NCBI GenBank assembly: GCA_018806915.1 | Contig: JAGKQI010000045.1 | Coordinates: 992,001-1,056,000, forward strand | DNA from: Phytophthora colocasiae | Lineage: Eukaryota; Oomycota; Peronosporomycetes; Peronosporales; Peronosporaceae | DNA length: 64,000 bases | Direction of reading: 5' to 3' | Part shown: positions 38,383 through 47,283 of the stretch, piece by piece | Numbering within the stretch: position 1 is the stretch's first letter | How the letters are laid out: the number at the start of each line of letters is the position of its first letter | Notes under the pieces: model-generated | The model's input: the letters and a program-made list of their open reading frames with translations, nothing else | What the model was told of the DNA's origin: nothing | Database searches by the model: none | Translations under genes and position numbers: made by a program

Positions 38383-39009
38383 ATGAAGTTCCTCACAAAT
38401 ACTTCGAAGCAAGTAGCACGCCTGCGTAGAAAGATGGCGCACACTAAGGACATGAAGCTCCCTCCTGCGGTGTCACACGTTGGTCGCGACGATCAACTCG
38501 TAGGCGCGAACACGCAGCGTCTCTTGTCAACCACTGTCGTTTTTAAAGGCGACATCAATGACAAGGTGCTATTGATTTCGAGTTCAGGGTGACTGGTTGC
38601 TACCTAAGGGAGGCTAGGAGAATGGAGAGGCCGTGGAGAAAGCAGTCTTGCGCGAGGTCATTGAAGAAGGAGGGGTCAAGGCCTGGGGGATTTCGAATTC
38701 ACGAAGGGCTCCACAGCTTACGCTTACATGGCGAAGTCCAGCAAGGTTTATGATGACTGGGCCGAGAGTATTCGCTATCGATTCTGGGTACGTTCTGAAT
38801 TGCTGTGACTGTAAGGAGGAATTAACTAAGTTGTGTTTTGTTTTCGTTAAGTTTCGTACGATAATGCCATCACCCTGCTTGGAAACAAACGCGTGTACAT
38901 GGCGGATGTTGTCGCGAAAGCGAAGGAGATAGATGAACTTAAAGAATTGCAGGCACATAGTACTACGGATTTAGTTGTGATTTTTGAAAACAAGTACTAT
39001 CCGATTTGA
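38383..39009 (+). pseudogene. Nudix hydrolase pseudogene (diphosphoinositol polyphosphate phosphohydrolase type)
   Basis: The intact start encodes LPPAVSHVGRDDQLVGANTQ and STTVVFKGDINDKVLLISSS, the usual first strands of DIPP-type Nudix enzymes. Then the frame breaks: GDWLLPKGG is read in another frame (about 38589-38612), the Trp expected in the Nudix box GGW is TAG (38613-38615), and the remaining box reads EKAVLREVIEEGGV. A further shift precedes GDFEFTKGSTAYAYMAKSSK and VYDDWAESIRYRFW. A fossil intron follows (GTACGT at 38788 to TTAAG at 38851, 64 nt), and the last part encodes RVYMADVVAKAKEIDEL. At least three frame breaks plus a nonsense codon make it a pseudogene. The retained intron shows a DNA-level duplicate, not a retrocopy. 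Confidence 0.8.
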
Positions 39010-39019
39010 GAAAGATTCG

Positions 39020-39926
39020 ATGGATATCGCTGACCTCCTCAACCCTCCTCATCCAGCACGCAGTGGGCCTGCATCTTCCTTTCCACATCCCACTGAATGT
39101 CCTTCTACTCAATGTACGACCTTGCCGAAAAGTTCTACCAAAGAAGCCACCCAAACACGACATCTCAAACGCAGTAGTGCCCGATAACCAGCGCAAGCGT
39201 CCGTACCGGATAAGCGTGACCCAGCAGTTAAACCGCCGGAACAATGCGAACTATGAGTCCAAGGTGTTTAACCTCACGCTGGATAACAACGCTCTGCGTC
39301 AGCAAGTACAGTACTTGATGGAATGTCGCGATCTGTATCTTACTCGACTCTTCCTCAACAGACAACAGCTTGAAGGTGACGTCCTTGATGTCGCGGAGAA
39401 ACTCGTCAATGGATTTAGCAAGAAAGGACCCAATCTAACTGCAAGTCATCGCAGTCGTGTGTTATCAAGCCAGAACATGGTTGACTCTCAAGATGGCGTG
39501 CATCAGCTTGTACTGGAGAGAGGAACGCACATTTTCAGCCACCGCAGCTGGATGAAGATATCTTCACAAGTTATAAGCTTTGTGGAGGAGGAAGAGGATG
39601 GTGTTTCCTCAGATGCATCAGAAATCCGTCGACTGTGTGGTGACAGCAACGGTTGCGTTGTGGAAATGGTTGGCAGGTTTACCGGTCGAATTAGGCGGGA
39701 TATGATCGCTGCGTTCTACCCTCACGTACTATGTGATGAAGCATTGGTATCCAGATTCATAGGGTATAGTATTACGTGCCCAGTGCGTCTCGTGTTCTAC
39801 TTTGATGACCAAAGACGAATTACGCACCAGCTAGCACAAGTCGATGTGATCGCGTCAATGAAACCTCTACAAATGGAGAGACCTGAAGATCATGCAGCTC
39901 TAATGGGCGGTAACAAGTCAAGATAA
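39020..39926 (+). CDS. bZIP-like protein with NTF2-like C-terminal region, copy 2 (intron or frameshift near the start)
   Basis: The long frame (ending 39926) encodes a basic/zipper segment (RKRPYRISVTQQLNRRNNAN, then VFNLTLDNNALRQQVQYL) and an NTF2-like C-terminus, matching the gene at 21970. Its natural start appears to be ATG 39020 in another frame, because MDIADLLNPP aligns with MDLSRLLS of that gene. The frames are joined correctly by removing 39063-39174 (GTGGGC...CGCAG, 112 nt) or 39063-39132 (70 nt, weaker acceptor); otherwise a 1-nt indel must be assumed. With the 112-nt intron the protein is 264 aa. The role is probably DNA binding, by analogy only. The gene starts 11 bp after the Nudix pseudogene ends. 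Confidence 0.55.
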
Positions 39927-40051
39927 AAGCAATGCCCAAAGCGTATGCACTTGAATTGCAACATCCACAATGAAAGTTAGTTATTTGTTTTGTTCGTCCC
40001 TAGTAAATGGAATTCATGCAAATATGAAGAGTGAACATGGTTGGCAACTCT

Positions 40052-40843
40052 TTAGAGTTCCGTTCGCTGTCGCACTAATGGGACGTACGATACCCCCATG
40101 AGTTCTCGCGTCGTGAACGTCTCCTTATCTGTACGTTGAATCTCCAATAGGACTTGATTCGCTCCTTGCTCACCCACAGGCACAACCATCCTCCCTCCTT
40201 CTGCCAGTTGCTCCATCAGAGCTTTTGGTGGCTCCACTGCAGCAGCCCCCACATGGATAAAGTGGAAAGGAGCTTGATTCGGTAAACCTGTCCATCCATC
40301 AGCACCTGCCACCACAAATTAAAACTCCATTAGCTTCCTCTCAACAACTTCCACATTCTCAAACCTACGTTCAACAGAGACGATTCCTCTGCGCAAGAGA
40401 TCTCCATCAGCTCGTTCAATATTCTTCTGTGCCAATTGCGCTAGTTGTGGGATGCGTTCAATCCCAAACACTCGTCCTCCTTCTTGATCGACAAGATGTC
40501 CCAAACAAGCTGTCAGATATCCCGATCCGGCACCAACGTCCAGCACTCGAGGGTGTTCAATATTGTGTAGTGCCACATCAGCCAATTCCAGTGCATATGC
40601 GTGCATATGAGGAGCAGATATGGTTTGCTCGTAACCGAGACGTTGAGGGGCATCCTGATAAGCCTGAGCGGGGGATACAGGACAAACAGTTTCTGGGTTA
40701 TCACTGGAGCCTGCTGGTGTCACGTATTGCACTCGATCTGTAGCTTTCATAGCACGAATCACACGCTGCGATTGCACAATCCCAGCACGAACCAAGTTGT
40801 CCACAAGTCCGTCATTGGATAGAGCACTACACCGCCACGCCAT
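40052..40843 (-). CDS. PCMT1: Protein-L-isoaspartate O-methyltransferase (PCMT), two exons
   Basis: Exon 1 is 40843-40369 and exon 2 is 40305-40052; the spliced product is 242 aa. The 63-nt intron has donor GTAGGT, a CTAAT branch-like site and acceptor GGCAG. It contains an in-frame TAA, so unspliced reading would look like a nonsense mutation. Splicing gives IVSVERADGWTGLPNQAPFH, matching the family's VVGDG...G...APY segment. Other landmarks: TISAPHMHAYALELADVAL, the SAM-binding VLDVGAGSGYLTACLG, HVGAAAVEPPKALMEQL, GGRMVVPVGEQG and ELMGVSYVPL. The enzyme methylates isoaspartyl residues in aged proteins with S-adenosylmethionine, in the cytosol, starting their repair. Start MAWRC at 40843; an upstream TTG is not a normal start. 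The divergent TPR gene begins 118 bp away, suggesting a shared promoter. Confidence 0.93.
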
Positions 40844-40961
40844 TAGCAAGAAGAACGTTCTTCTTCTCTCGTTATCAGAACTAAGTTTTGATTGGTATCA
40901 GATTCTGAGACTTATTTTCTATTAGGGTTGATGGTTAGGTGGTTTTAAATTAAAACTTTTA
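40844..40961. promoter_or_regulatory. Compact bidirectional promoter between PCMT and the TPR gene
   Basis: Only 118 bp separate the two divergent ATGs, so both core promoters must lie here or overlap the coding ends. The stretch is T-rich with a short inverted word (AAGAACGTTCTT at about 40850-40861). No clear initiator match. Confidence 0.45.
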
Positions 40962-41945
40962 ATGGTCAAGAGCTCATTTACCGGAGCTGAAGGACTCATG
41001 GGTAAGAACAAGCTGAAGAAGCAACTTAAGCGGAAGCAACGTGATGTTTTAGGACCAGCTTCATCAGCAGACGCAACTTCTGGAAATTCGAGCTCGAACA
41101 AGAAGCAGAAGACTAAGAAATCCTCTGGAGAGAATGAGACTGAAGTGGAGATTGATACATTGGATTTTGATGATGCATTCTCGGCCGGACTTGCTTTTGA
41201 GCAGTTGGAATCGCATGATGGAGCGTTGGTAGCTTTCCAGCGAGCGGTTAAGTGTCAACCTAGTCATTTAGGGGCGATTACGCATCTTGCAGACGTGTAT
41301 TCTGCTGCTGGTCAGCCGGATGAAGCTCTTAAATGCTACATGCAAGCTAGTGAATTGGAGGATGGTAAAGTTGACGCCTCGGTTTGGTTCCGATTGGGTC
41401 TAACTCATGCAGCTATGGATCAGCAGTTGAAAGCCACAAAGGTTTACAAGAAGTCGTTGGATATGAATTCGAAGGCCCTAGAATCCATGAAGGACGGAGA
41501 CGAAGATACTGCGGAGTTGAAAAAGGCTTACGGAGTTACGCTTGCTGCACTTGCCGATGCGTTTGGCGAGCTTGGAGATATTGACTCTGCAGTTAAGGTT
41601 TTTGAAGATGCTGCCATTAAGTTCCCTGAAAACGCCAACATGCACTACAATCTGGCAAATATGCGGATGGCGAGGAATGGAAGCTCTGGAAATGACGCGT
41701 TTGACTCGGAGGTAGCTAACGGTTTGGAACGAGCATTTAAGCTTAGCCCAGATACCCGTGACTTTGTGGAAGATCTGGCTGCGTACTTGGAACAGCATGG
41801 CCAACAGCCTAAATTCGTACGTGAACTCAAGGAAAAAGCAGAAAAACTGCCTTCAGCTCAAGATGAATCTGATAATGAAGGTGAGGACGTGGAAGAGGAG
41901 GAAGGCAGTAGTGGAAGTGATGAGGAAGAGAGCGAAGAAGAATAA
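40962..41945 (+). CDS. Tetratricopeptide-repeat protein
   Basis: 327 aa. A Lys-rich N-terminus (KNKLKKQLKRKQRD) with a nuclear-localisation-like patch (KKQKTKK) precedes TPR-type helix pairs from about residue 70 to 270: AFSAGLAFEQLESHDGALVA, then HLADVYSAAGQPDEALKCYM, VWFRLGLTHAAMDQQLKATK, ALADAFGELGDIDSAVKVFE and NMHYNLANMRMARNG. The C-terminus is a pure acidic tail (DNEGEDVEEEEGSSGSDEEE). TPR arrays are peptide-binding scaffolds; the partner cannot be told. Acidic tail plus basic head suggests a nuclear or nucleolar chaperone-like adaptor, which is inference. Confidence 0.8.
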   Translation: MVKSSFTGAEGLMGKNKLKKQLKRKQRDVLGPASSADATSGNSSSNKKQKTKKSSGENETEVEIDTLDFDDAFSAGLAFEQLESHDGALVAFQRAVKCQPSHLGAITHLADVYSAAGQPDEALKCYMQASELEDGKVDASVWFRLGLTHAAMDQQLKATKVYKKSLDMNSKALESMKDGDEDTAELKKAYGVTLAALADAFGELGDIDSAVKVFEDAAIKFPENANMHYNLANMRMARNGSSGNDAFDSEVANGLERAFKLSPDTRDFVEDLAAYLEQHGQQPKFVRELKEKAEKLPSAQDESDNEGEDVEEEEGSSGSDEEESEEE

Positions 41946-41976
41946 ACACAATAGATTACGGAAAAATACGAGCCCC

Positions 41977-43299
41977 TCAAAATTCGTTAGGAGTTGTCTG
42001 CTCGTCTTTATACTTAAGACGACGTAGTGTGTAGCCGCGCTGGAGTGTAAGCACGTCCAACACCGTTTTCTTCTTCTTGAAAGCACTTACCCAATCTTCT
42101 GCCAGCATCTTCACTGCATTTATTGGGTCGTCTCTGGCTCGAGTCTTGGCTTCACGTCGCAAGTCCTTAAAATGTTTTGCTTTGTAGAGTTGTGTCCAGC
42201 GGTTAGATACAACTTTGAGTTCCATTTCTTGAGGTAATGTCTGTGATAGTTTGGGGTGAACGATGCCATCACTTTCGGACTCCATTATCAACGACATTGC
42301 CACCTGATAGTCCTCGTCAGCGCCATCAAATCTAGATAGCAAACTTCGCAAATCTCCACGAAGCACATGTGCTTCAACCGCTTCTCGAGATTTCAGTGGA
42401 GCGAACTTCACCGCGATGTCACAGGCACGCAGTGCGTGCTGAGTAGCAGTCACGTCGTGTTCAGATTTGACTACACGCCTAGAGAGAGTCGAGCACAGAT
42501 GTAGTCCAGTGCGTACATGTTCAGGTATCTGATGTTGTGGGCTATGAGGCTTGACGGCTGTGTCAGAATGTCCACTGCTGCCTGTATCTGCAGGAGTACC
42601 ACTAGCATCCTCGACACGCTCATTTCCAGTGGTTGAAGGTCGCCACGTCACCATTGAAAATACCCATTCCGAGGCTGAGTAAACCATTGCCAATTGAACC
42701 AGATATGCGACCACCAAGCCTGCAACCACATACTTGTATACTCGATGCCCTGTCTTATGCTTCCGCACTCTTCTTCTTGTCTCGGGGTGAGCTGATGTGT
42801 CAATTCCACATCCAAACTTCTTTCTAAAAGCAGCATCTTTTACTCGATAGCGTTTTTCCCATCTGCGTTTCTCCTCGGTAGATTCCCACCACCTATAGTC
42901 ATCATAAACTTCTTCCTGTTCTTCACTTGCTGTTCCTTCCTCTTCATCATTCGTGTCTTCTTCTTCTTCACTTTTATCTTCTTCTGACGGCACATAATCA
43001 CTCTCGTCATCTGATTCTGAGAACGCCATTAAACGGAATTTAGCGAATATCCTCCGCTTCAGCAATACTAGAGATTCTTCTTCTATTTCTTCATCATCTT
43101 TTTCTGCTTCTGATTCTCCCAGTTGTCGATCGTCAATCGACGTGTCCGACTTGAACTGTTGGTGTTGCATTGCAACCAGCTCCTTGAGCTCCACTGAGGG
43201 AGAGCTGATACTGGTCATATACGGAGCTTTACCACGCCAAGAGTCTCCTCTACGGTAATACCGTCTACTGCCAGGGGCGGCACTTGAGACTGCCAGCAT
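41977..43299 (-). CDS. Acidic single-pass membrane protein of unknown function
   Basis: 440 aa. Residues about 45-150 are extremely acidic (SDDESDYVPSEEDKSEEEED), followed by a basic block (RRRVRKHKTGHRVYK) and one clear transmembrane helix, YVVAGLVVAYLVQLAMVYSA (about residues 195-214), consistent with an Nin topology by the positive-inside rule. The lumenal or extracellular C-terminal part (about 225-440) is helical (LRACDIAVKFAPLKSREAVE, LRGDLRSLLSRFDGADEDY) and resembles J-domain-protein or TPR-like co-chaperone helices, but no HPD motif is seen. I do not recognise the family. Its stop is 31 bp from the convergent TPR gene. Confidence 0.65.
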   Translation of the reverse strand: MLAVSSAAPGSRRYYRRGDSWRGKAPYMTSISSPSVELKELVAMQHQQFKSDTSIDDRQLGESEAEKDDEEIEEESLVLLKRRIFAKFRLMAFSESDDESDYVPSEEDKSEEEEDTNDEEEGTASEEQEEVYDDYRWWESTEEKRRWEKRYRVKDAAFRKKFGCGIDTSAHPETRRRVRKHKTGHRVYKYVVAGLVVAYLVQLAMVYSASEWVFSMVTWRPSTTGNERVEDASGTPADTGSSGHSDTAVKPHSPQHQIPEHVRTGLHLCSTLSRRVVKSEHDVTATQHALRACDIAVKFAPLKSREAVEAHVLRGDLRSLLSRFDGADEDYQVAMSLIMESESDGIVHPKLSQTLPQEMELKVVSNRWTQLYKAKHFKDLRREAKTRARDDPINAVKMLAEDWVSAFKKKKTVLDVLTLQRGYTLRRLKYKDEQTTPNEF

Positions 43300-43472
43300 C
43301 GTCCGTTGTCGATGCGTTTTTCCGATTCGCTTTTTTGACCTGCTGGTACGATGTACCAGTTTTTTTATGCGACATGCTAATCTGAGGTATGGCTATTTTT
43401 GTAGTTTATTCAATTGGCCAAGCCGTCGGCTCACAGAAGCATCAGGAGCTCCAAGCAGTTCAGAAGACAGCG

Positions 43473-43786
43473 ATGACGCGTGGTAACCAGCGAGACACGG
43501 ATCGTGCGGTACGTATAGGATGAATTGCAGAAGAATATGCGCCATTTTGATGTATTGGTTGTGGCGTGAGACTCGGAACTGACTGCTATTGCGATGTATG
43601 CAGCGCGCTCAGGCACGTCAGGCCAAACACGCCAAGTCCAGCGCAGGTGGGAACCCTCTTGCCAAACGTGAAGCTGATGCTAAAGCTCTGCAGGAGAAGA
43701 TTGCACGCAAGGCAGCTATGAAGGCTGAGGGAGGAGACGCTAATGCTAATGGTGGCAAGGGTGGCAAGCAGCAGAAGAAAAAATAG
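43473..43786 (+). CDS. SERF: SERF (4F5) family small basic protein, two exons
   Basis: Exon 1, 43473-43508, encodes MTRGNQRDTDRA, the hallmark start of SERF proteins. The 95-nt intron runs from GTACGT at 43509 to TGCAG at 43603. Exon 2, 43604-43786, continues RAQARQAKHAKSSAGGNPLA to a Gly/Lys-rich end (KGGKQQKKK). Total 72 aa, phase-0 junction. SERF proteins are small, charged and disordered, and in animals modify amyloid aggregation and bind RNA; the role in oomycetes is unknown. Exon 1 is too short for an ORF scan and was found from its conserved motif. The gene is divergent from the acidic membrane-protein gene, with 173 bp between starts. Confidence 0.88.
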
Positions 43787-43881
43787 ATTCCATTGGTTCC
43801 GAGCCAAGATACATGAGGGTTCTATAGACTGGCTCTGGAAGGTTTGCAGGACTGTAGAGCAATGCGAAATGAAGCGTATTT

Positions 43882-44452
43882 TTACTCGAGCATGGAGCGA
43901 AAGTCTGCAAGGTTGATGCGACCGTCACGGTCAGCATCTGCGCACGAGATGAGCACATCAAGGTCTTCCTCGGTGAGCGCACCGTAGCCAAGCCGCTCAA
44001 ACACGTAGCGTAGCATTTCACGCGAGATGAAGCCTGTTTCTTCCGGGTCGAACGCCTTAAAAGCCTCTGCTACTGGATCAAAGTTCTTGACTTCATTTGA
44101 CAGCAGAAGAGCTTGCAAATACTCCTCTGTCAGCTCTCCGTCTTCGCTAACGAGCAGCCGCACGTCTTTGAGACTCATATTGTCGTAGAAGATGCCTAAT
44201 CTTGAGCGTAGGTTGTCCAGTGTCACGCGGCCCTTCTTCTCCACGTCCAAGAACTGGAACGCCAAGCGTATCTGCTCTGGTGTCACTAACACTCCACCAA
44301 ACTCCTGCAACGAGCTAAGTGTCAAGCCTTTTCCGACGCATATGAAGACTTACATTCTGAGGCACTTCAGCATCTATCTGCGAACCGCGACGTGGAGCAG
44401 TGCTTACGCTCATCTTTCGAGCTGATGTAGGAGATGGCGAACCTGTCTGCAT
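43882..44452 (-). CDS. EF-hand protein (centrin/calmodulin-like), two exons
   Basis: Exon 1, 44452-44354, encodes MQTGSPSPTSARKMS and a Ser/Pro-rich leader; the 49-nt intron has donor GTAAGT and acceptor TTGCAG; exon 2 is 44304-43882. Total 173 aa. Four helix-loop-helix units can be traced. Only the last has a canonical calcium loop (DADRDGRINLAD); the third is close (DPEETGFISREM, lacking Glu/Asp at position 12), and the first (DVEKKGRVTLDN) and second are degenerate. Layout and length suit centrin or a flagellar/dynein calcium sensor, but no diagnostic centrin sequence is seen. It should bind one calcium ion with confidence. Confidence 0.85.
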
Positions 44453-44606
44453 GGCTCGCGTAGAATACAAAGAGTGCAAAAGCTTTGAAGACACATGAAG
44501 CCTCTCTATTTTTAAATATTTAAAAATACCAGCAAGAGACCACAGAAGGGTTAACTCGATCCTGCCGCGCTATACCGGTATTACCGAAGACCAATACTTG
44601 TCGACG

Positions 44607-45916
44607 ATGGACCCAGCGACGTACGATGAGGACGCTTATCGCGCCGAGCTGCTGCGCAAGATGCGCGCGAACGAGACGGTCGTGTACCAAGCGATCTTCG
44701 CGCCGGAGCGTATATCAAGTGGACAGACTGTGCTCGTTGCTGCGACGAGCGTGGGGCTATTACACGTCTATCAGCTTGGAGAGGTCATGAAACCTGCTTA
44801 TTGGGACCGTGTGGGGCGCGGAGAGTAAGAGAGGAGAGAAAAGATTACTGCTATATTGTCCACTTTGTAATTATATTGTTGGTTGCTGCAGAGCAACTGC
44901 ATTTCCAGGACCAAATCTCTCGTTCCAGGCACATCCAACGCAGATTTACTCACTCCGTTTTACGAACGATGAAGCGAATCCGTTGTTGATCAGGTAAAGT
45001 AACAGACGTAGCTGTGGATGAATATTGTTGTTATAATATACTCACAGCTATGTTGATATTTGGTATCAGTGCGGGAGACCAGGACTTCCGAGTGTGGAAG
45101 TGGAAGGATATCCTGGCAGCAATGGATAATCCTGAACTTGTCAAGAAGCTGAAGCCTGTTCACGTCGACCATTTAAAGCGCAGGACTTTGGGATTCAGGG
45201 GAGCTTTACTGCCAGCTACAGAAGTGAACGATGTGGCGGTGAGTAAGACTTCAGGACACTTGTTCTTGGCAGGTGGAGACAGCATTGCGCACGAATGGGA
45301 TGTGACGACGCAGCAGTTCATCAGACAGTTTGCAGGTCACGAAGACTACCTGCATGCAGTGCGTCATCTGCAGCATTCACAAGAGCTCGTGACAGGTTCT
45401 GAAGACGGCACTCTTGGCATCTGGGATATGCGCCAGCACAAGAAGGTGGAGTTTTTACGTCCTCAGCCGACAAGTCAATCTGAAGCATCATCTCCTCCAT
45501 CGCTGTGGGTCGGTGCTGTAGCACACGACGAATCTGAAATGTGGCTGGCATGTGGAGGCGGTAGTAAACGGTCTCCTGGTGGTCAATCTCAGCAGACGCA
45601 GACTGGCGGCTTCCTGAGTATGTGGCATCTTCCCTCGCGTGTACCTGTGCATTACACCAAGACAACCAGCGATGTGCACGACGTCGTATTCCATCACATG
45701 GAGCTACTGAGTGTGGGAAATGATGCCGGTCTCAAAAAGTGGAATCGCAGCTCTGGCCAACTGCTTGCGGCTGCAAGGTCGACGCTGCCATCTTGCCATT
45801 TCTGCGTGGTTGATCAGGCCACTGACGTCATTGCCGTGGGTGGTGCTGCACCTTCCATTGACATCTACACGATGCCGGGTGTTGTTAGTTTCTCGCTAGT
45901 TGTCGACAACGAATGA
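44607..45916 (+). CDS. THOC6: THO complex subunit 6-like WD40 protein, three exons
   Basis: Exons 44607-44824, 44892-44993 and 45070-45916 (introns of 67 and 76 nt, GTAAGA...TGCAG and GTAAAG...ATCAG) give a 388-aa protein with consistent phases. Start MDPATYDEDAYRAELL. Landmarks shared with animal THOC6: LSFQAHPTQIYSLRF, LLISAGDQDFRVWKWKDI, LFLAGGDSIAHEWD, FAGHEDYLHAV, LVTGSEDGTLGIWDMR, WLACGGG and the end IDIYTMPGVVSFSL. WD repeats form a beta-propeller; as part of THO/TREX the protein couples transcription to mRNA export in the nucleus. A Gln/Gly insertion (KRSPGGQSQQTQTGG) sits in one loop. Confidence 0.88.
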
Positions 45917-46006
45917 GCTACTACACTATCAGTCTCAAATCACTCACGTAGTATTCTATGGTCATTTTGCTCTATTTGACTACAACTGATCTGTACAGTG
46001 CCTGGA

Positions 46007-46983
46007 TCACAAGTTGTATTTCTTGATGGTGCGCTTCATCAGTTCGTTTGAAGTGAACATGATTGCGATCGAGGGCACCACCTTAGTGAAATTCGGGGCA
46101 AGACCCTTGTACAAACCACGGACTCCCTCCTCTCGGATAATGGTACGCAGACCACCAAGAGTACTTGTGTACTCCGTGGCTTCCCCACGCATTGCACTCA
46201 GTTGGAATCTACGACGAAGAATATCCATCGGATAAGCCGCTGTCTGCCCGCATGCACCTGCAAGCGCTCCACAAGCCAGCAAATACATGGTATCTGGGTC
46301 ACCGTTCTCGTTCCGTGGCACAGTCGTACGAAGAGTCTCGAAAACGGTGAAGTTGAGGCCCACGTAAGGTGCAATGCCCCAAATTGTGGGGAGTACACCT
46401 CGGTATACACCACGCAGACCTTCAGTCCGCACCACAGTCGACAGCACATTGAAAATGCCAGTGTGCGCAGTGTTAGCCAGTCCTCCTTGAACTGTTAAAC
46501 GTGCTCGAGCTGCATCCAATGGATACGTGATACAAACGGAAACCACTCCAGCAATGGCACCTCCAAAGAGCTTCTGCAAGGGACTCAATGTCTCGGCGTC
46601 TTCGGAGATCAGAAGTGGCTTGAGCTTCTCAAACGTGGCGAACTGAATGGCCACGTACGGGAACACACGCACACAGTTGGCACCATTCCCCTTAAAGAAA
46701 CCTCGTAGCCCTTCCTCCGCATGAATCTGACGCAACGACTGGCCCATAGTGCGATATTTAACTGGAGAATTGGCCTGATCTCCACCTTTCTTGATGTAGT
46801 CCTGCACCTGCAAGAGGATTTTCAGCCTCTCCAATGGAGCTACAGCCGTGCGAGATGCACACCCAGCGACTAGATAGCAAGACAATAGGTCAGAGTGTAC
46901 ATGTATTAAGACAGTGGATATTAGGCATTCGTGTCAGACGTACTGCCACCACATACGAGGTTCTGCACATCCTTCTTGTCCAT
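46007..46983 (-). CDS. Mitochondrial carrier family protein (SLC25, adenine nucleotide/CoA type), two exons
   Basis: Exon 1, 46983-46944, encodes MDKKDVQNLVCGG; the 74-nt intron has donor GTACGT and acceptor ATCTAG; exon 2 is 46869-46007. Total 300 aa with the junction reading GGIAGCASRTAVAPLERLKI, as expected for the first carrier helix. Three repeats carry the signature P-x-[DE]-x-x-[RK]: PLERLK, PLDAAR and PMDILR. GNGANCVRVFPYVAIQFATF and YKGLAPNFTKVVPSIAIMFT resemble SLC25A42/SLC25A24/ADNT1 carriers, which exchange adenine nucleotides or CoA across the inner mitochondrial membrane. There is no EF-hand extension, so not the calcium-regulated APC form. Exact substrate is not decided. Confidence 0.9.
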
Positions 46984-47283
46984 TGCGGGTGAATTGGCGA
47001 ATGGTGACGTCGAGAGTGATCGTAACGGGCAGACGAGCATGTCAAGCGGTATAAGGTTTTAGAGGTCTGAACTAAACTCCTTACAAAATCAAAGTGTTCA
47101 CACGTCGCAATTTAAAAGGAATGATGGTCGTATGCAGTATTGAGCATTTGATGAACATAACCATGCGCACTTCAGCTTTGCTTTTCGACGGTACGTGAGC
47201 TCAGTATCTTCGGATGAATGAAGTCCATGATTCATTCAAGACATGCAAACCGCTCTTCATCCTTCTCTTAGCTCTTCACCTGT
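46984..47283. other. Short intergenic region
   Basis: 300 bp between the carrier's start and the aminotransferase's stop, both on the minus strand. No gene seen; it probably holds the carrier's promoter. Confidence 0.4.

Noticed and set aside
40319..40321. In-frame TAA splitting the PCMT gene, suggesting a pseudogene
   Set aside because: A 63-nt intron with GTAGGT donor, branch-like CTAAT and CAG acceptor removes it, and the spliced protein matches the family across the junction.
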